A stretch of DNA of 42,261 nucleotides from Akkermansia muciniphila. GTDB lineage: Bacteria > Verrucomicrobiota > Verrucomicrobiia > Limisphaerales > UBA9464. The notes beneath the pieces were generated by a model. It did no database searches, was not told the DNA's origin, and saw only the letters and a list, made by a program, of their open reading frames with translations. The position numbers and the translations under genes were made by a program. This document shows positions 32,486-42,147 of the stretch, piece by piece (the first letter of the stretch is position 1; each line of letters begins with the position of its first letter). The DNA is taken from the NCBI GenBank assembly GCA_945861565.1, contig CAMAUY010000037.1, positions 1-42,261 of the forward strand, written 5' to 3'.

Positions 32486-33784
32486 TCAGGAGGCAAGGGG
32501 TTGGGTGTGGGCCTGTTTGGCATCCGCCATTGCGGCGAGGGGCGAGCGGCGGAAGACGTTGATCGCAATCTTGATGGCCAGCGTATAGAGCATCAGCCCC
32601 AACGCCCAGATTCCGGCCATGATCTTCCATTCGAGCAGGCTGGGTGAGTATTCCACCACTTCGTGCAACACCGAGGGAACAAAACCGGGGATAACCATGC
32701 CCATGCCCTTCTCGATCCAGATGCCGATGAACGCAAGCACGCACGCGAGGTTCATCCGCCATGGGCGACCGAACACATTGGGATTCAGCAACAGGATCGC
32801 AGCGAAGACCGTCATGGCCACGGACGACCAGATCCACGGCACGAGTGCGTTCTGGCCGTGCAGGCCGAAGTAAAGATAGTGTGCTGCCGAGGTGTGCGTG
32901 CCGCCGGTGTAGAACTCGACGAAGACCTCGGACCCGACCATCAGCAGATTGATAAGGATGGTTACGCGCATGATGTTCACCAGCGTGCGGATGGGGCCGT
33001 CGCCGAACGTGCCCCCAATGGCGCGGCGAATCACCTGAATGGCGATGATGATGAACGCCGGGCCCGAAACGAAGGCGGAGGTAAGAAACCGTGGGGCCAG
33101 GAGGGCGGTGTTCCAGAAAGGCCGACTGCCCAGCCCGCAATAGAGAAACGCCGTGACGGTATGAATCGAGATGGCCCAGAGGATCGAGAGAAAGACGAAG
33201 GGCACATACCATTTCGGGTTCGGCCGCTGCCCGAGGAAGCGCATGTAGAGCAGGTAGCCGCAGATGTGGAGGTTGATCATGAGATAGCCGTTCAACACGA
33301 TCACGTCCCAGGTGAGCATCGAGACGGGGAAGTTGAACCGGCCGAGGCCTGGGATGAGATGCCAGAAACGGTCCGGTCGGCCGAGGTCACACACGACAAA
33401 CATCAGGGCCATAATGATGGCGGCGATGGCGAGCAACTCGCCGACGATCACGATGTCATGCATTTCCTCATCGTGATAAAGATACGCCGGGATGACCATC
33501 ATCACGCCGCCTGCGGCGAGGCCGACGAGGAAGGTGAAGTTCGCGATGTAAAGCGCCCACGAGACGTGGTCGCTCATGTTGGTGAGGTGCATTCCGTCAC
33601 GCACCTGCACGGCCCAGGCATTTGCGCCCACCAGGAAGATGGCGGTGAGAAAGGTCATCCAGATATAAAAAACCCAGGTTCCCTCGACCGAGTCGAGCAG
33701 CGCATTCCCTATAAAGCGCGGGTAGTTGCGCCAGTGTGGAATGGCGGGAGCGGCGGAACCGGTGTGGGTCGTGGATAGGTTCAT
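32486..33784 (-). CDS. nrfD: NrfD/PsrC-family quinol dehydrogenase membrane subunit
   Basis: 432 aa with about ten membrane segments, for example VFYIWMTFLTAIFLVGANAW, ALYIANFTFLVGLAAGGVMM and IVIVGELLAIAAIIMALMFV. The family is heme-free and exchanges electrons between the quinone pool and a partner 4-cluster ferredoxin-like protein. The loop VCDLGRPDRFWHLIPG is a family hallmark. The length and the C-terminal segments resemble DsrP/ActC/HybB-type members more than short NrfD. It lies between the NrfC-like Fe-S gene (6 nt upstream) and napD. The inferred job is to oxidise quinol and feed NapA in place of NapC. Confidence 0.92.
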   Translation of the reverse strand: MNLSTTHTGSAAPAIPHWRNYPRFIGNALLDSVEGTWVFYIWMTFLTAIFLVGANAWAVQVRDGMHLTNMSDHVSWALYIANFTFLVGLAAGGVMMVIPAYLYHDEEMHDIVIVGELLAIAAIIMALMFVVCDLGRPDRFWHLIPGLGRFNFPVSMLTWDVIVLNGYLMINLHICGYLLYMRFLGQRPNPKWYVPFVFLSILWAISIHTVTAFLYCGLGSRPFWNTALLAPRFLTSAFVSGPAFIIIAIQVIRRAIGGTFGDGPIRTLVNIMRVTILINLLMVGSEVFVEFYTGGTHTSAAHYLYFGLHGQNALVPWIWSSVAMTVFAAILLLNPNVFGRPWRMNLACVLAFIGIWIEKGMGMVIPGFVPSVLHEVVEYSPSLLEWKIMAGIWALGLMLYTLAIKIAINVFRRSPLAAMADAKQAHTQPLAS

Positions 33785-33790
33785 CGCGGC

Positions 33791-34720
33791 TTACACGTCG
33801 AAGAAGTAGAAGAACTGCGGCTTGAGGCCCAAATCCTCCTTCAGCACGAACACCCGCTTGTGCGCGAGGACCTGCCGGACTTCGGACTTGGGATCGAGCA
33901 GGTTGCCGAAAACGCGCGCGCCCGTGGGGCACGCTTCGAGGCAGGCCGGCAGGCGGCCGTTGCGCGTGCGGTGCAGACAGAAGTGACACTTCTCCATCAC
34001 GCCTTGCGGGCGAATCCGATTGCTGAGATAGGATTGGTTCGGGTTGATCTCGACGGCCGGAATCTGCGGTTTCGTCCAGTTGAACCGCCGCGCGTGATAC
34101 GGGCATGCCGCTTCACAATAGCGGCAGCCGATGCACCAGTTGTAATCCACTACCACGATGCCATCCGGTTCCTTCCAGGTCGCCTCGACCGGGCAGACAT
34201 CGACGCACGGTGGATGCTCGCACTGCTGGCATTGCACCGGCATGTAGAACTTGTCCGGCTGCGGCACGGGATGATCGTAATGGGCGTTGCCCTTTTCCAG
34301 GTTCATCGAGCCTTTGCTCATCTCGAAGACACGAATGTAGGATTGGTGTGAAGGCCGGTCGTGATTGTTCTCGATGTGACATGCCTCGGCACATTTGCGG
34401 CAGCCATTGCAGATGCTGAGATTGAGCGCGTAGCCGAACTTCACGCCTTGCTGTGGCTTGTAATCCTTAATTGTCACGTCGGCGCCGTATTGCTTCTTGG
34501 TGTCCTTTTCGAGTCGGTGCAGGATGATTTCGAGGTCAATCGGGGAAAGCTCTTTGTAGTGCTTCTGCACGAACTCCTCGGCGGAAATGTCTCGCGTCCA
34601 TTCGGTCAACGGCGCGATCGCCCTGGCGAACGCCGCCGCCCCCAACATCGCTCCCACCCCTTTGAGTGCGGTGCGACGAGAGAGGCCTCTGGATTTCTGA
34701 GGATCGGCGTTGGGGTCCAT
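33791..34720 (-). CDS. Tat-exported 4x[4Fe-4S] ferredoxin-like subunit (NrfC/DsrO type)
   Basis: 309 aa from the ATG at 34720; a GTG at 34729 would add three residues. The twin-arginine signal is LSRRTALKGVGAMLGAAAF, so the protein acts on the periplasmic side. Four cluster motifs are present. They are Cys104/107/110/114 (CNGCRKCAEAC), Cys164/167/172/176 (CQQCEHPPCVDVC), Cys196/199/202/206 (CIGCRYCEAAC) and Cys245/248/260/264 (CHFC ... CLEAC). This is the standard partner of NrfD-type membrane proteins. It sits 6 nt before the nrfD-like gene and 14 nt after the tetraheme cytochrome gene. It should carry electrons from NrfD towards a c-type cytochrome or NapB. A linker with LEIILHRLEKDTKKQYG precedes the first cluster. 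Confidence 0.94.
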   Translation of the reverse strand: MDPNADPQKSRGLSRRTALKGVGAMLGAAAFARAIAPLTEWTRDISAEEFVQKHYKELSPIDLEIILHRLEKDTKKQYGADVTIKDYKPQQGVKFGYALNLSICNGCRKCAEACHIENNHDRPSHQSYIRVFEMSKGSMNLEKGNAHYDHPVPQPDKFYMPVQCQQCEHPPCVDVCPVEATWKEPDGIVVVDYNWCIGCRYCEAACPYHARRFNWTKPQIPAVEINPNQSYLSNRIRPQGVMEKCHFCLHRTRNGRLPACLEACPTGARVFGNLLDPKSEVRQVLAHKRVFVLKEDLGLKPQFFYFFDV

Positions 34721-34734
34721 GGGTTGCACGAGGG

Positions 34735-35382
34735 TCAGTGTTTGGCCGGCTTGGCGGGTGGTTTTATCGGCACCGAAATGCGATCGCGCGGCGAGAACAC
34801 CGGCATGACCAGAGGGAACGCCGGCGCATGCGGGTCGTGGCAGTTGATGCAGGTATTACGCGTCCGTCCGCCCTTGGTCAGGTCCCAATGGCCATTCATG
34901 CCGCCGTGCAAGCCCATGCCGTAATCGCGCCGTTGGGATCCGTGACACTGCGAGCACAACGTCATCACGTCGGTAAATTCCACCGACCGCGAGTCGGCCA
35001 TGCGCAACGTGTCGTAGTTCTTGGCGTTGTGACAGCTGAGGCAGGTGAGGTTCCCGTGAACATATTTCAGCCCCTGGTGAAACTGGTCGAGATCCGCCGT
35101 CGTGCGGGTGTCGAGATCCGCCGTCGTGGTGGTATGACACGAACTGCACGACACCATGACCGGCTGGCCGATGAAATTCGTCAACCCGCTCGCGACCTTC
35201 GGCGTGCCGGTAGGGCGTCGGATGACCACGGAGTGAAGGGTTGTGTTCGTGGCGGTTGCACCCTCGACGGGGCGCGTCCCTTCCGGGTCTGCGCCCAGCG
35301 CCCTCAACGTTGCAATCAGCAGCAAAAGACCTGAGAAGGCGGTGCTCGCACGCCTCTTAACCGGCCTCGTCGCTTTCAACAT
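34735..35382 (-). CDS. Tetraheme c-type cytochrome, first gene of the Nap operon
   Basis: 215 aa. The signal peptide (FSGLLLLIATLRALGA, ~16-31) may be cleaved after ALGA. Four heme motifs: CSSCH 79-83, CLSCH 114-118, CSQCH 143-147 and CINCH 178-182. Extra His residues (for example HGGMNGH, DPHAP) could supply distal ligands. It is not NapC, which has an N-terminal anchor and NapC/NirT spacing. It looks like a soluble periplasmic multiheme of the doubled-CxxCH (cytochrome c7-like) kind, with GSQRRDYGMGLHGGMNGHW between hemes. Position suggests it links the NrfC/NrfD pair to the tetraheme NapB. A 24-nt in-frame duplication lies just after the first heme. No clear Shine-Dalgarno precedes the ATG at 35382. 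Confidence 0.88.
   Translation of the reverse strand: MLKATRPVKRRASTAFSGLLLLIATLRALGADPEGTRPVEGATATNTTLHSVVIRRPTGTPKVASGLTNFIGQPVMVSCSSCHTTTTADLDTRTTADLDQFHQGLKYVHGNLTCLSCHNAKNYDTLRMADSRSVEFTDVMTLCSQCHGSQRRDYGMGLHGGMNGHWDLTKGGRTRNTCINCHDPHAPAFPLVMPVFSPRDRISVPIKPPAKPAKH
35086..35128. repeat. 24-nt tandem duplication inside the cytochrome gene
   Basis: The same 19 nt occur at 35086-35104 and 35110-35128 with a period of 24 nt, so eight codons are duplicated in frame (TTADLD twice). It lies just after the first CxxCH. The near identity suggests a recent slippage event. Confidence 0.85.
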
Positions 35383-35509
35383 GACGCGACAGATTTACCC
35401 AACCCTGTGCCATCGACTTGTCCTTTCTTGTCAGTCTCTAGCCAGGAATTGCGATCTACCCGATGGGCATTTCGCCCTGCGATTCCGTGGTCGTGCTGCC
35501 AGAACGCGA
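35383..35509. promoter_or_regulatory. Spacer expected to hold the Nap operon promoter
   Basis: 127 nt between the start of the Nap operon and the end of the giant secreted gene, both on the - strand. The operon promoter should be here. I found no convincing FNR/CRP palindrome (TTGAT-N4-ATCAA) or sigma-54 -24/-12 pair. A small hairpin GGGC-ATTTC-GCCC is at 35465-35477. Confidence 0.4.
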
Positions 35510-38500
35510 CTACGGCGCGACCAATTCAAATCCCACGGACGATAGCGTCGGCTGAAGAGTCACCGCTCCCTGCGTCATTCCGGTGAACGCCGTAAAATTC
35601 CCAGTCTGTCCGGCGAACTTCATTATGGCGAATCGCTGGCCAGGCGCGTAGTTCAATCCTCCGCCCGGGAAAGCTGCCAACGTCCCGGCCAGGGACGCGC
35701 TCCCCGTAATTTCAATCACGTCAAACTGGCCCGGGTTGACCCCGCGCAAATCGACTTCGATCCGACCGTTCGAGGTTTGCGCATAATTGCCCGCGATAAC
35801 AATACGTCCCGCGACATTGGGACGGTCGGGTTGGACCACACCTCCATTCACGAGCGAATTGTGCAACGTTCCGACGCCGCTGAGGATGCCGCCTTCTCCG
35901 AGAGTGATGGGGCCCGTCACCAGTTGGCCCGAATCGTCGAGGATGATGTGTCCCCCCGGTCCGACGTCAATCAGGCCCGAGGAAAAACGGACCTGACCGG
36001 TCGAGGTGAACGTCGTGACGGTGCCGGAGAGGGAGACGAGGTTGGGAATATTCACCACGCCGCCGCTGCCGGCAGTGACGGCTCCGGGCGACGAGCCCGC
36101 TGCCGGACCGTCAAGGCGAGTGAGCGCCGGCAGGTTGACCCAGCTGTTAGATCCATCGGCAGAAATCACGATCCGTCCGGCGGGTGATGCGGAGATGCCG
36201 GGTAGATCGAGGCGGCTGCCCGATGTGGCGCGAAGATTGAAACTTGCCGGGAAGATTCCGGAAAACGGTCCGGTGATTTTCTGGAGCGCGGGAAGGCTCG
36301 CCCGGCTTCGGGTATCCACCGTGACGCCGCCCGGCCCGGTGATCTCCTGCAGGGCGGGAAGTGTTACGACGGCGTTGGCCTTCGCGAGAAACGTGGTGTT
36401 GGCGAACGAGTTGAAATTGTACTCTCGGACGCCCCCTTCGACTTGGAGCTCGGCATCGATACTCTGCGCCCACTTCGGAGCGACCCATTCGGCTTCGGCA
36501 CCCACGACGAAGGCTCGAAGCTGGGAAACGGAAGTTAATTCCGGCGTTTCGAGGCGGCCACCAGCCTGTAATGAGACCAGACTTGTGCGGATCCTGACAC
36601 CGTTCAATATTTTCAGTTGCGGCAGGAAGACGACCCCCGATTCGGACGCCCGGATGTCCACATACTGCTCGAGAGTGGGGCCCATCGAGTCGAGGTTGAT
36701 GATGCCTCCCGTCGCCAGGATCGCGAGGACTGCCCCGTTGCCCGCACTGGCACCGGGATGCTGGAGTCGCGGCGCAGAGATTCGAGAACCCGGGCGCGCA
36801 TCCAGGCTTACCGTGGCGGTCAGAACGGGCTGGGTCCATTGCGAGAGATCAAACTCGCCTTCCGTCGGGTCGATAACAAATCGTCCACCATCGCCCGCGA
36901 TAAAGCTCCCGCCCCCTCCGGTCAATCCGGGCATCGCGACCATTGCGCCGCGGATCGCCTGGAGCTTCGTGTCGCCCGAGGTGGTAACGACTCCCTCGAT
37001 GAGGGACTGATGGAGGCCGGCGAACGTCAGAGTACCGCCGCTAAGATCGAGATTTTCACGACAGATCAATGATTTCACCTGGACAAAATCGGCGGCGGCT
37101 CCAAGGGAGATTGTCACCGAGGCACCCGGAACGTCAGCCAGCACGACATCGTCCGGCCCTGGAACGCGACTCGGGTTCCAATTCGCCGGATTTTCCCAGG
37201 CGCCATCTTGTTGTGCGATCCAGCGGATGGTTGGCGATGCCTGTTCAATGTGGATCCTCCGAACGAGTGGATTCGCTGGCGGTGGACCGCCAGGCGCTGC
37301 CAGAATCGTTGAACTCAATTCGAGTTCGAGGGGTCCGGCCGGAAGGAACCCAAGCGCTTGCAATTCGAGCATCCTGCCGCCCGGCAGCAATCGAACACTG
37401 CCCGGATGCGCAATGAAATCGTCGCCCGTCCCGGCAACGCCGTCGGCGCCCGGCGATTTGAGCGATATCTCCGATGCCGTCACGCGGCTGGCGTCGAGTT
37501 CAACCCCGAAGTGAATTGTCCACCGCCGCACGACCGACTGGGTTGAACCGGGCAGAGGACTTTCGCCCACGATGAGCGGTTGGGTGGCCGGCGGCAGAAT
37601 CGTCATGGATTTCGCCACGCTGGATCCGGAGTTTGCTCCGAATCCGTAGGCGACGGCGCTCAGTTGCACGGTGCGACTCGACGCTACAAGGGGAACCGGC
37701 CACGAGAGCTCGAAAGGCCAGCCGTTCGCAGTGGCCATAACCGCTCCGTCGGCAACGAGCTCCACGCGAGAAATCCTGCGAGTGGCGGTAAATTCGGGGA
37801 TGAGTCGGAGCGTCCGCCCTGACTCAATCGAGGATGGCGGATTCAACGTCAACGCCACTTCCAGCCCATTGTCGTCATCTGAATTCGCAAAGCGAAATAC
37901 GCCTAAACCAGCCGTGCCCGATGCGATCAGCGCAACTCCCCGGTACTCGGTGACGGCGCGTCCTTCACCGCCGGTCGGAATGGTTGACAGAAAGGCGGCG
38001 GTGTCGGTCGGCCTTGAGGAATCGTAGGTGGTGAACGCGGGTGTTAGATTGCCTCCGAAGCTGGTGAGGGTGAGCAGGGTGTTGTCGGCGGCTGCCCGGA
38101 TTGAGTGGGTGGTGGATTGCGCGATGGGAGGTTGTCCGATGATTCGCGGCGTTGCCGGGTTTGATAGGTCCACTACAAAGTAACCCATTTGGTAGCCCAC
38201 GTAGGCGAGCGTACCGCTGACGTTCAACGAGCGACGCGGTGACGAGTTGAAGGTCGGGAAAGTCTGGAAGGATAGCGGAAGCACACCCGTCAGCGGCACG
38301 CTGGGTCGCATCAGGTCTCGGACTTCGAGCGTGCCTTCCGTGAGGCACACAAGATAATTTCCGGAGAATGCCAATCCATCGACGGGCGCGGACACCGGGA
38401 TCTTCTGAACGAGCGCGCCCTTGGACAGATCGATCATCCCGATATTTGGACCGATGCCGGCGTACGCGTACCCGTCTCTCGCCGCAATGACTCGCACCGG

Positions 38501-41500
38501 ATCCGTTGTTGCGATGACCTGGCGACGCATCGGAGTCGAGGGATTCGACAGGTCGACGATCACGATGCCGTTGGTGTCGTCGGCGATCGCGCACAGGGTC
38601 CCTTCCCCCGCCACGCTCCAGGCAAAGCCATCTGTGTCGAGCCGCCCGAGGAGGACCGGTGCCGTCACGTTTGAAATGGAGAGTACGCTGAGCCCGGCCG
38701 GGCCGTCGGCCACGAGGGCGAGCGAGCCCAGCGTTGCAATGCCGCGGGCGTCACCCGTCGTATCGATCGAAGCGATGCGGAGCAAGCTTCCGGCGCTTAC
38801 GTTTATAGCGGACAATGGATCGGTGCCGCTCGTCAGCTCACTGATGTCATTGATGCCATCGTCATCGGTGTCTGCTTTGTTGGGATTTGTGCCAGCAATC
38901 GATTCCGCGTAGTCGGGCAGGTCATCCTTGTCGGAGTCTTTGGAGTTGTCGGCGTCTGGGACCGACCCCGGGATGGGTGTTGGCACGGTGAATGGGGTTC
39001 CTGGCACAGGGCCGACGTACTGACAGGCCGCGTTTAGCTTTTGCGAGATTTCATAGATGCGAACGGAGTAGGTCACACCGTTCATCGCGACCGGGAGGGG
39101 AAGAACGCCATCCTGTCCGATCCGGCTTCGAAAAACGGAGCTATCGGATCCGGTAACGTCGACGAGGCCACCGATGAATGCACCCGAACGCCAGACATCC
39201 CGCGAGAGTTTCTCCAGTGCCGGGCCGATGCTGGACTCGGCGAGGTTGACGAATACCAAACGATTGCTCCATTCCGTCTGGAAGGCGACGGCTTCGTTTA
39301 GCAACTTCTCGGACAGGGCGAGATACCCGGGCGGCGGCGCCGCGAGTCGACCGGGCCGCGATTCCAGAGGAACGGCGTCGGTTGCATTCGCCGGGATCGG
39401 AAATCCGAGGAGCACGGAAATCCCGTCGAGTGCGAGGCACAATCCATCGAGAGCCCCTTGTCCAGTCACGATCAGCTCGGTGACACCCGAAATCCAACCC
39501 AGGGTGTTCATCAGGCTGGCGAACGCCACGCAGTCGGGATCTGTCGACCGGCAGTCGAGCGCGCAGGCCAGTGCTGCACCGCTGTTAGCCAGTCCGAGGA
39601 TACAGTTGACGGCGTCAATGGCGACGGATGCCGGGTTTCCGCCGTTGGCGACATCCAGGATACCTTGGGCGATTTCCTTCTGTCCGCGGACCGAATCGAT
39701 AATGGGCTTGGCGAGAGCGACGATATTCGTCTTGGCCTGCTGCCCAGCGGTGTACATGTCGATTGCCGCCTTCACCATCGTTCCGGCACCCTCGATAATC
39801 TCGACTGCGCCACCCAATTCCTTGGCAGAACGCGACAAGTTGACCGCGCATTTGGTAATCTCCACGCACAAGTCCCAGACCTGCGGGAAAGCATCCTCCC
39901 CTGGACACGGTGTCTCGTCTTCAGGAGGCGCCGGGGGCGGATTCGGAGGTGGTCCGGGCGGCGATCCGGGGCTGGTTGAATGCCAGCCTGGCTGGCGAAT
40001 TCCCACACCCGGGTCGGACACGAGAAACTGCCCGTCAATGGAGACCGTGACGCTTCCCTGCATCTCCCATCGTCCGGTATCGTGGTTAAAGCTCCAGAGG
40101 GCGGATTTTTCGCCGGGGAGCAGTTTCTTCCCGGACATTGGGTCCGGCAAATTGGGGAACTGGACTGGGACCGGCTGATCAAAATTGGACGCGCCATCCG
40201 TTTGAACGGTGATGACCAGGGGAAATTGCTGGCCACCTTGGAGAGGCTCGGGAAGGCGATCCGGCGGCACAGGCGCGATACCCACTCGGCCACCCGGGTT
40301 TCCATTGTCGCTAAAAAGTGAATTAGGCGGAACCGTGATCGAGACCCCCGCCAGCGATGGATTCCCCTGCAAAACCTCTTGGGGAAATCCGATCGTGGTT
40401 GGCTGCAGGCTCGAAACGACCTTCAATGTCCCCTTGCGAATCAGCGGCAGAAAGATCTCACCGGTCGGAGTTGCAAGGTTTTTGCGAGTGCCCGCGAGCG
40501 CCGTCCACGCCTTGCCGATATACGGATAGAAATCGCCATCGGGATAGGTGCTGCGGACAGACGTTCGGCCATCAACGTGGACGAAAAAGCGACCGATCGG
40601 GCAGGGGACCAGCGTAAAGCGTCCGCGGGAATCGGTCGTGGCACGCAACGTTTCCTCGGCCCCGTCCACGGTGATGGTTACCCCCGCCAACGGCACATTC
40701 GTGCCGTTTCGCTTCTCCGAATCGTAGACGACGCCGGCGATACCGGTTGTCGGATCCTCGGAAATTCCGAGAGTTTGGAAGGTCAGCGTCCGAACGCCAC
40801 CGGGCTTTCCGTCATCATTCGCATCGAGGTCGGTTCCGCCCTGGACCTTGAGGCCATCACCCGTCAGGCGAACTGTGATCACCTCGCTGGCGGGAAGGTT
40901 TTCGAAGGGGAAGAAGAGGGTAATCGTTTTTCGATCGTTGGAGACGTGGGTCCGCGATAGCAACGTCCGGGCGCCGACCTGGGCAGAGAGTTTTGCGGCC
41001 GTTACCTGGGCTCCGGCTTCGAGAGGTTTGCTTAATCGGAATATGGCTTCGCGGGTGACCGCGACGCCGTATTCGCCCTCGGCCGGAGACGACTCGAGGA
41101 CAACGCCCGGATTGGCCTGGATTGGATTCGTCTTGCGCACCGCTTCCTCGCGATTCCGAATCCCATCCCCGTCTGAATCCAGTCCGGCATCCGACGAATC
41201 GAGGGGATTCAGGGTCGGGGAGTAAGTGACTTCGAAAAGATCGTCCATGCCGTCGCGATCCTGGTCGCCCGGCAGGAGCGCGTGGTACCGGTGGACACGA
41301 TAAAATGTCGCCTTGTTGCCGGGAGAAAAGGGGCGGAGGAACGAATCGCGACCGGGCAGGGGACGATGGACCTCGACCGGCGCGTCAATGCGCGAAACGG
41401 CATCCCCTTCAACAAGGACGTGATAGAAATTGGTATTGGCAACACACTCGATGCGGACGCCCTGAGCCGTCGAGGAGATATCGAGTAAATCAAAAGCGTA

Positions 41501-41649
41501 GCGTGAAGCCGCGGGGTCAGAAGGAACGCCGCGAGCGCGAGGAGTACGACTGCTGGGAGCCGTCGGGTGGCGATACTGGATCGAAGCCCGTTGGACGGAA
41601 ATTCAGCCCTTCGAAAAAGCCAAACTGAACGAGAGAAGCGTCGCACCAT
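35510..41649 (-). CDS. Giant secreted propeller/beta-rich protein with a frameshift after the signal peptide
   Basis: About 2045 codons if read across one frameshift. The main frame runs from a stop at 41603-41605 to the TAG at 35510. It codes for protein well upstream of the first ATG at 41248 (YRVHRYHALLPGDQDRDG precedes it). A signal peptide (LPAVVLLALAAFLLTP, ~41512-41559) lies in another frame starting at ATG 41649. Adding one base at the T4 run (41492-41495) or C4 run (41513-41516) joins the two. Domains: DxDxDG calcium-type repeats (~41140-41270), bacterial Ig-like (~40870-41100), carboxypeptidase-regulatory-like (~40520-40750), Pro-rich linker (~39910-39985), helical Ala/Cys region (~39380-39905), second DxDxDG block (~38820-38960), LVIVD propeller repeats (~37880-38790), Ig-like (~37310-37590) and a repetitive beta-rich C-terminus (~35510-37220). 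Function unknown; probably a surface or exported adhesin-like protein. Confidence 0.8.
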
Positions 41650-41772
41650 GGCGAGGCATGGAATCAAAGACCGTGATTCGCATTCAAGCAGACATTTGGC
41701 GCAAGAGCTCTTGGGCTCATCCTGAAGTTGTTGGAATGAGGACTTTCCGACAGACCTGTGGAACGTGCGGTC

Positions 41773-41833
41773 AACCGCCAATGGATCCCGCACCGCCGCC
41801 CGGATTCGCGTCGATTCGCGTTTATTAGCGGTT
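41773..41833. repeat. Short palindromic, 10-nt periodic element
   Basis: AACCGCCAAT (41773-41782) is an inverted match, with one mismatch, to ATTAGCGGTT (41824-41833). The right half is made of three degenerate 10-nt units (ATTCGCGTCG, ATTCGCGTTT, ATTAGCGGTT). Such degenerate periodic elements occur between genes in many environmental bacterial genomes. It abuts the toxin relic that follows. Confidence 0.55.
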
Positions 41834-41849
41834 TTCGATCATGGGTGAG

Positions 41850-41965
41850 CAACGTCACGCGCCTTGGCGGGATATTGGTCCCGGCGCATCACCGGCGAGC
41901 ACCGTCTGGTCTACAAGGCCGTCGATGGGAATTTGCTAATTGCGCAATGACGCTATCACTACTGA
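41850..41965 (+). pseudogene. yoeB: Relic of a YoeB/Txe-family toxin gene
   Basis: From 41861 one frame reads ALAGYWSRRITGEHRLVYK and, after seven more residues, LLIAQ-stop-RYHY-stop. This is the C-terminal half of YoeB, an mRNA interferase acting at the ribosome. The conserved Cys codon before RYHY has become TGA (41948-41950), which removes the catalytic C-terminal His. Just upstream, RHA appears in another frame (41853-41861), suggesting two extra bases. Before that there is a stop and no YoeB N-terminus; the sequence is instead a palindromic periodic element. No antitoxin (YefM) gene is visible. The gene is therefore truncated, shifted and interrupted, a pseudogene. Confidence 0.82.
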
Positions 41966-42147
41966 CGAGAATGCCGGCTGAGGCTCAGGCTTTTGTCTCA
42001 CACCCAATCAAACGCGCTGCCAGGCTTTATCCTTAATTCTGGGCCAGCGTTCTTTATGGGATCGTACGGCGAAAGGATGAGTCAGGCATTCCGACACGCT
42101 GACTTCAGGAAACCGGCTCTTCCGGATAATTTGTGGGTGAAAATGAC
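41966..42147. other. Non-coding stretch
   Basis: I see no gene, repeat or regulatory site here that I can support. Together with the toxin relic it looks like decayed intergenic DNA between the giant gene and whatever lies beyond the window. Confidence 0.4.

Noticed and set aside
32663..33778. 371-codon + strand open frame opposite the NrfD-like gene
   Set aside because: It is extremely rich in Asp, Glu, His and Arg, the expected antisense image of a membrane protein.
35383..35509. FNR-type or sigma-54 promoter for the Nap operon
   Set aside because: A TGGCAC is present on the - strand but without a GC at the right distance, and no TTGAT-N4-ATCAA palindrome was found.
41209..41793. 194-aa protein as a separate gene on the - strand
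   Set aside because: Only its signal-peptide part looks real. The rest overlaps the better coding frame of the giant protein, so it is treated as the shifted 5' end of that gene.
41948..41950. TGA at the Cys position of the YoeB relic as a selenocysteine codon
   Set aside because: The upstream part of the gene is shifted and missing, and there is no sign of a selenocysteine insertion element. Decay explains it better.
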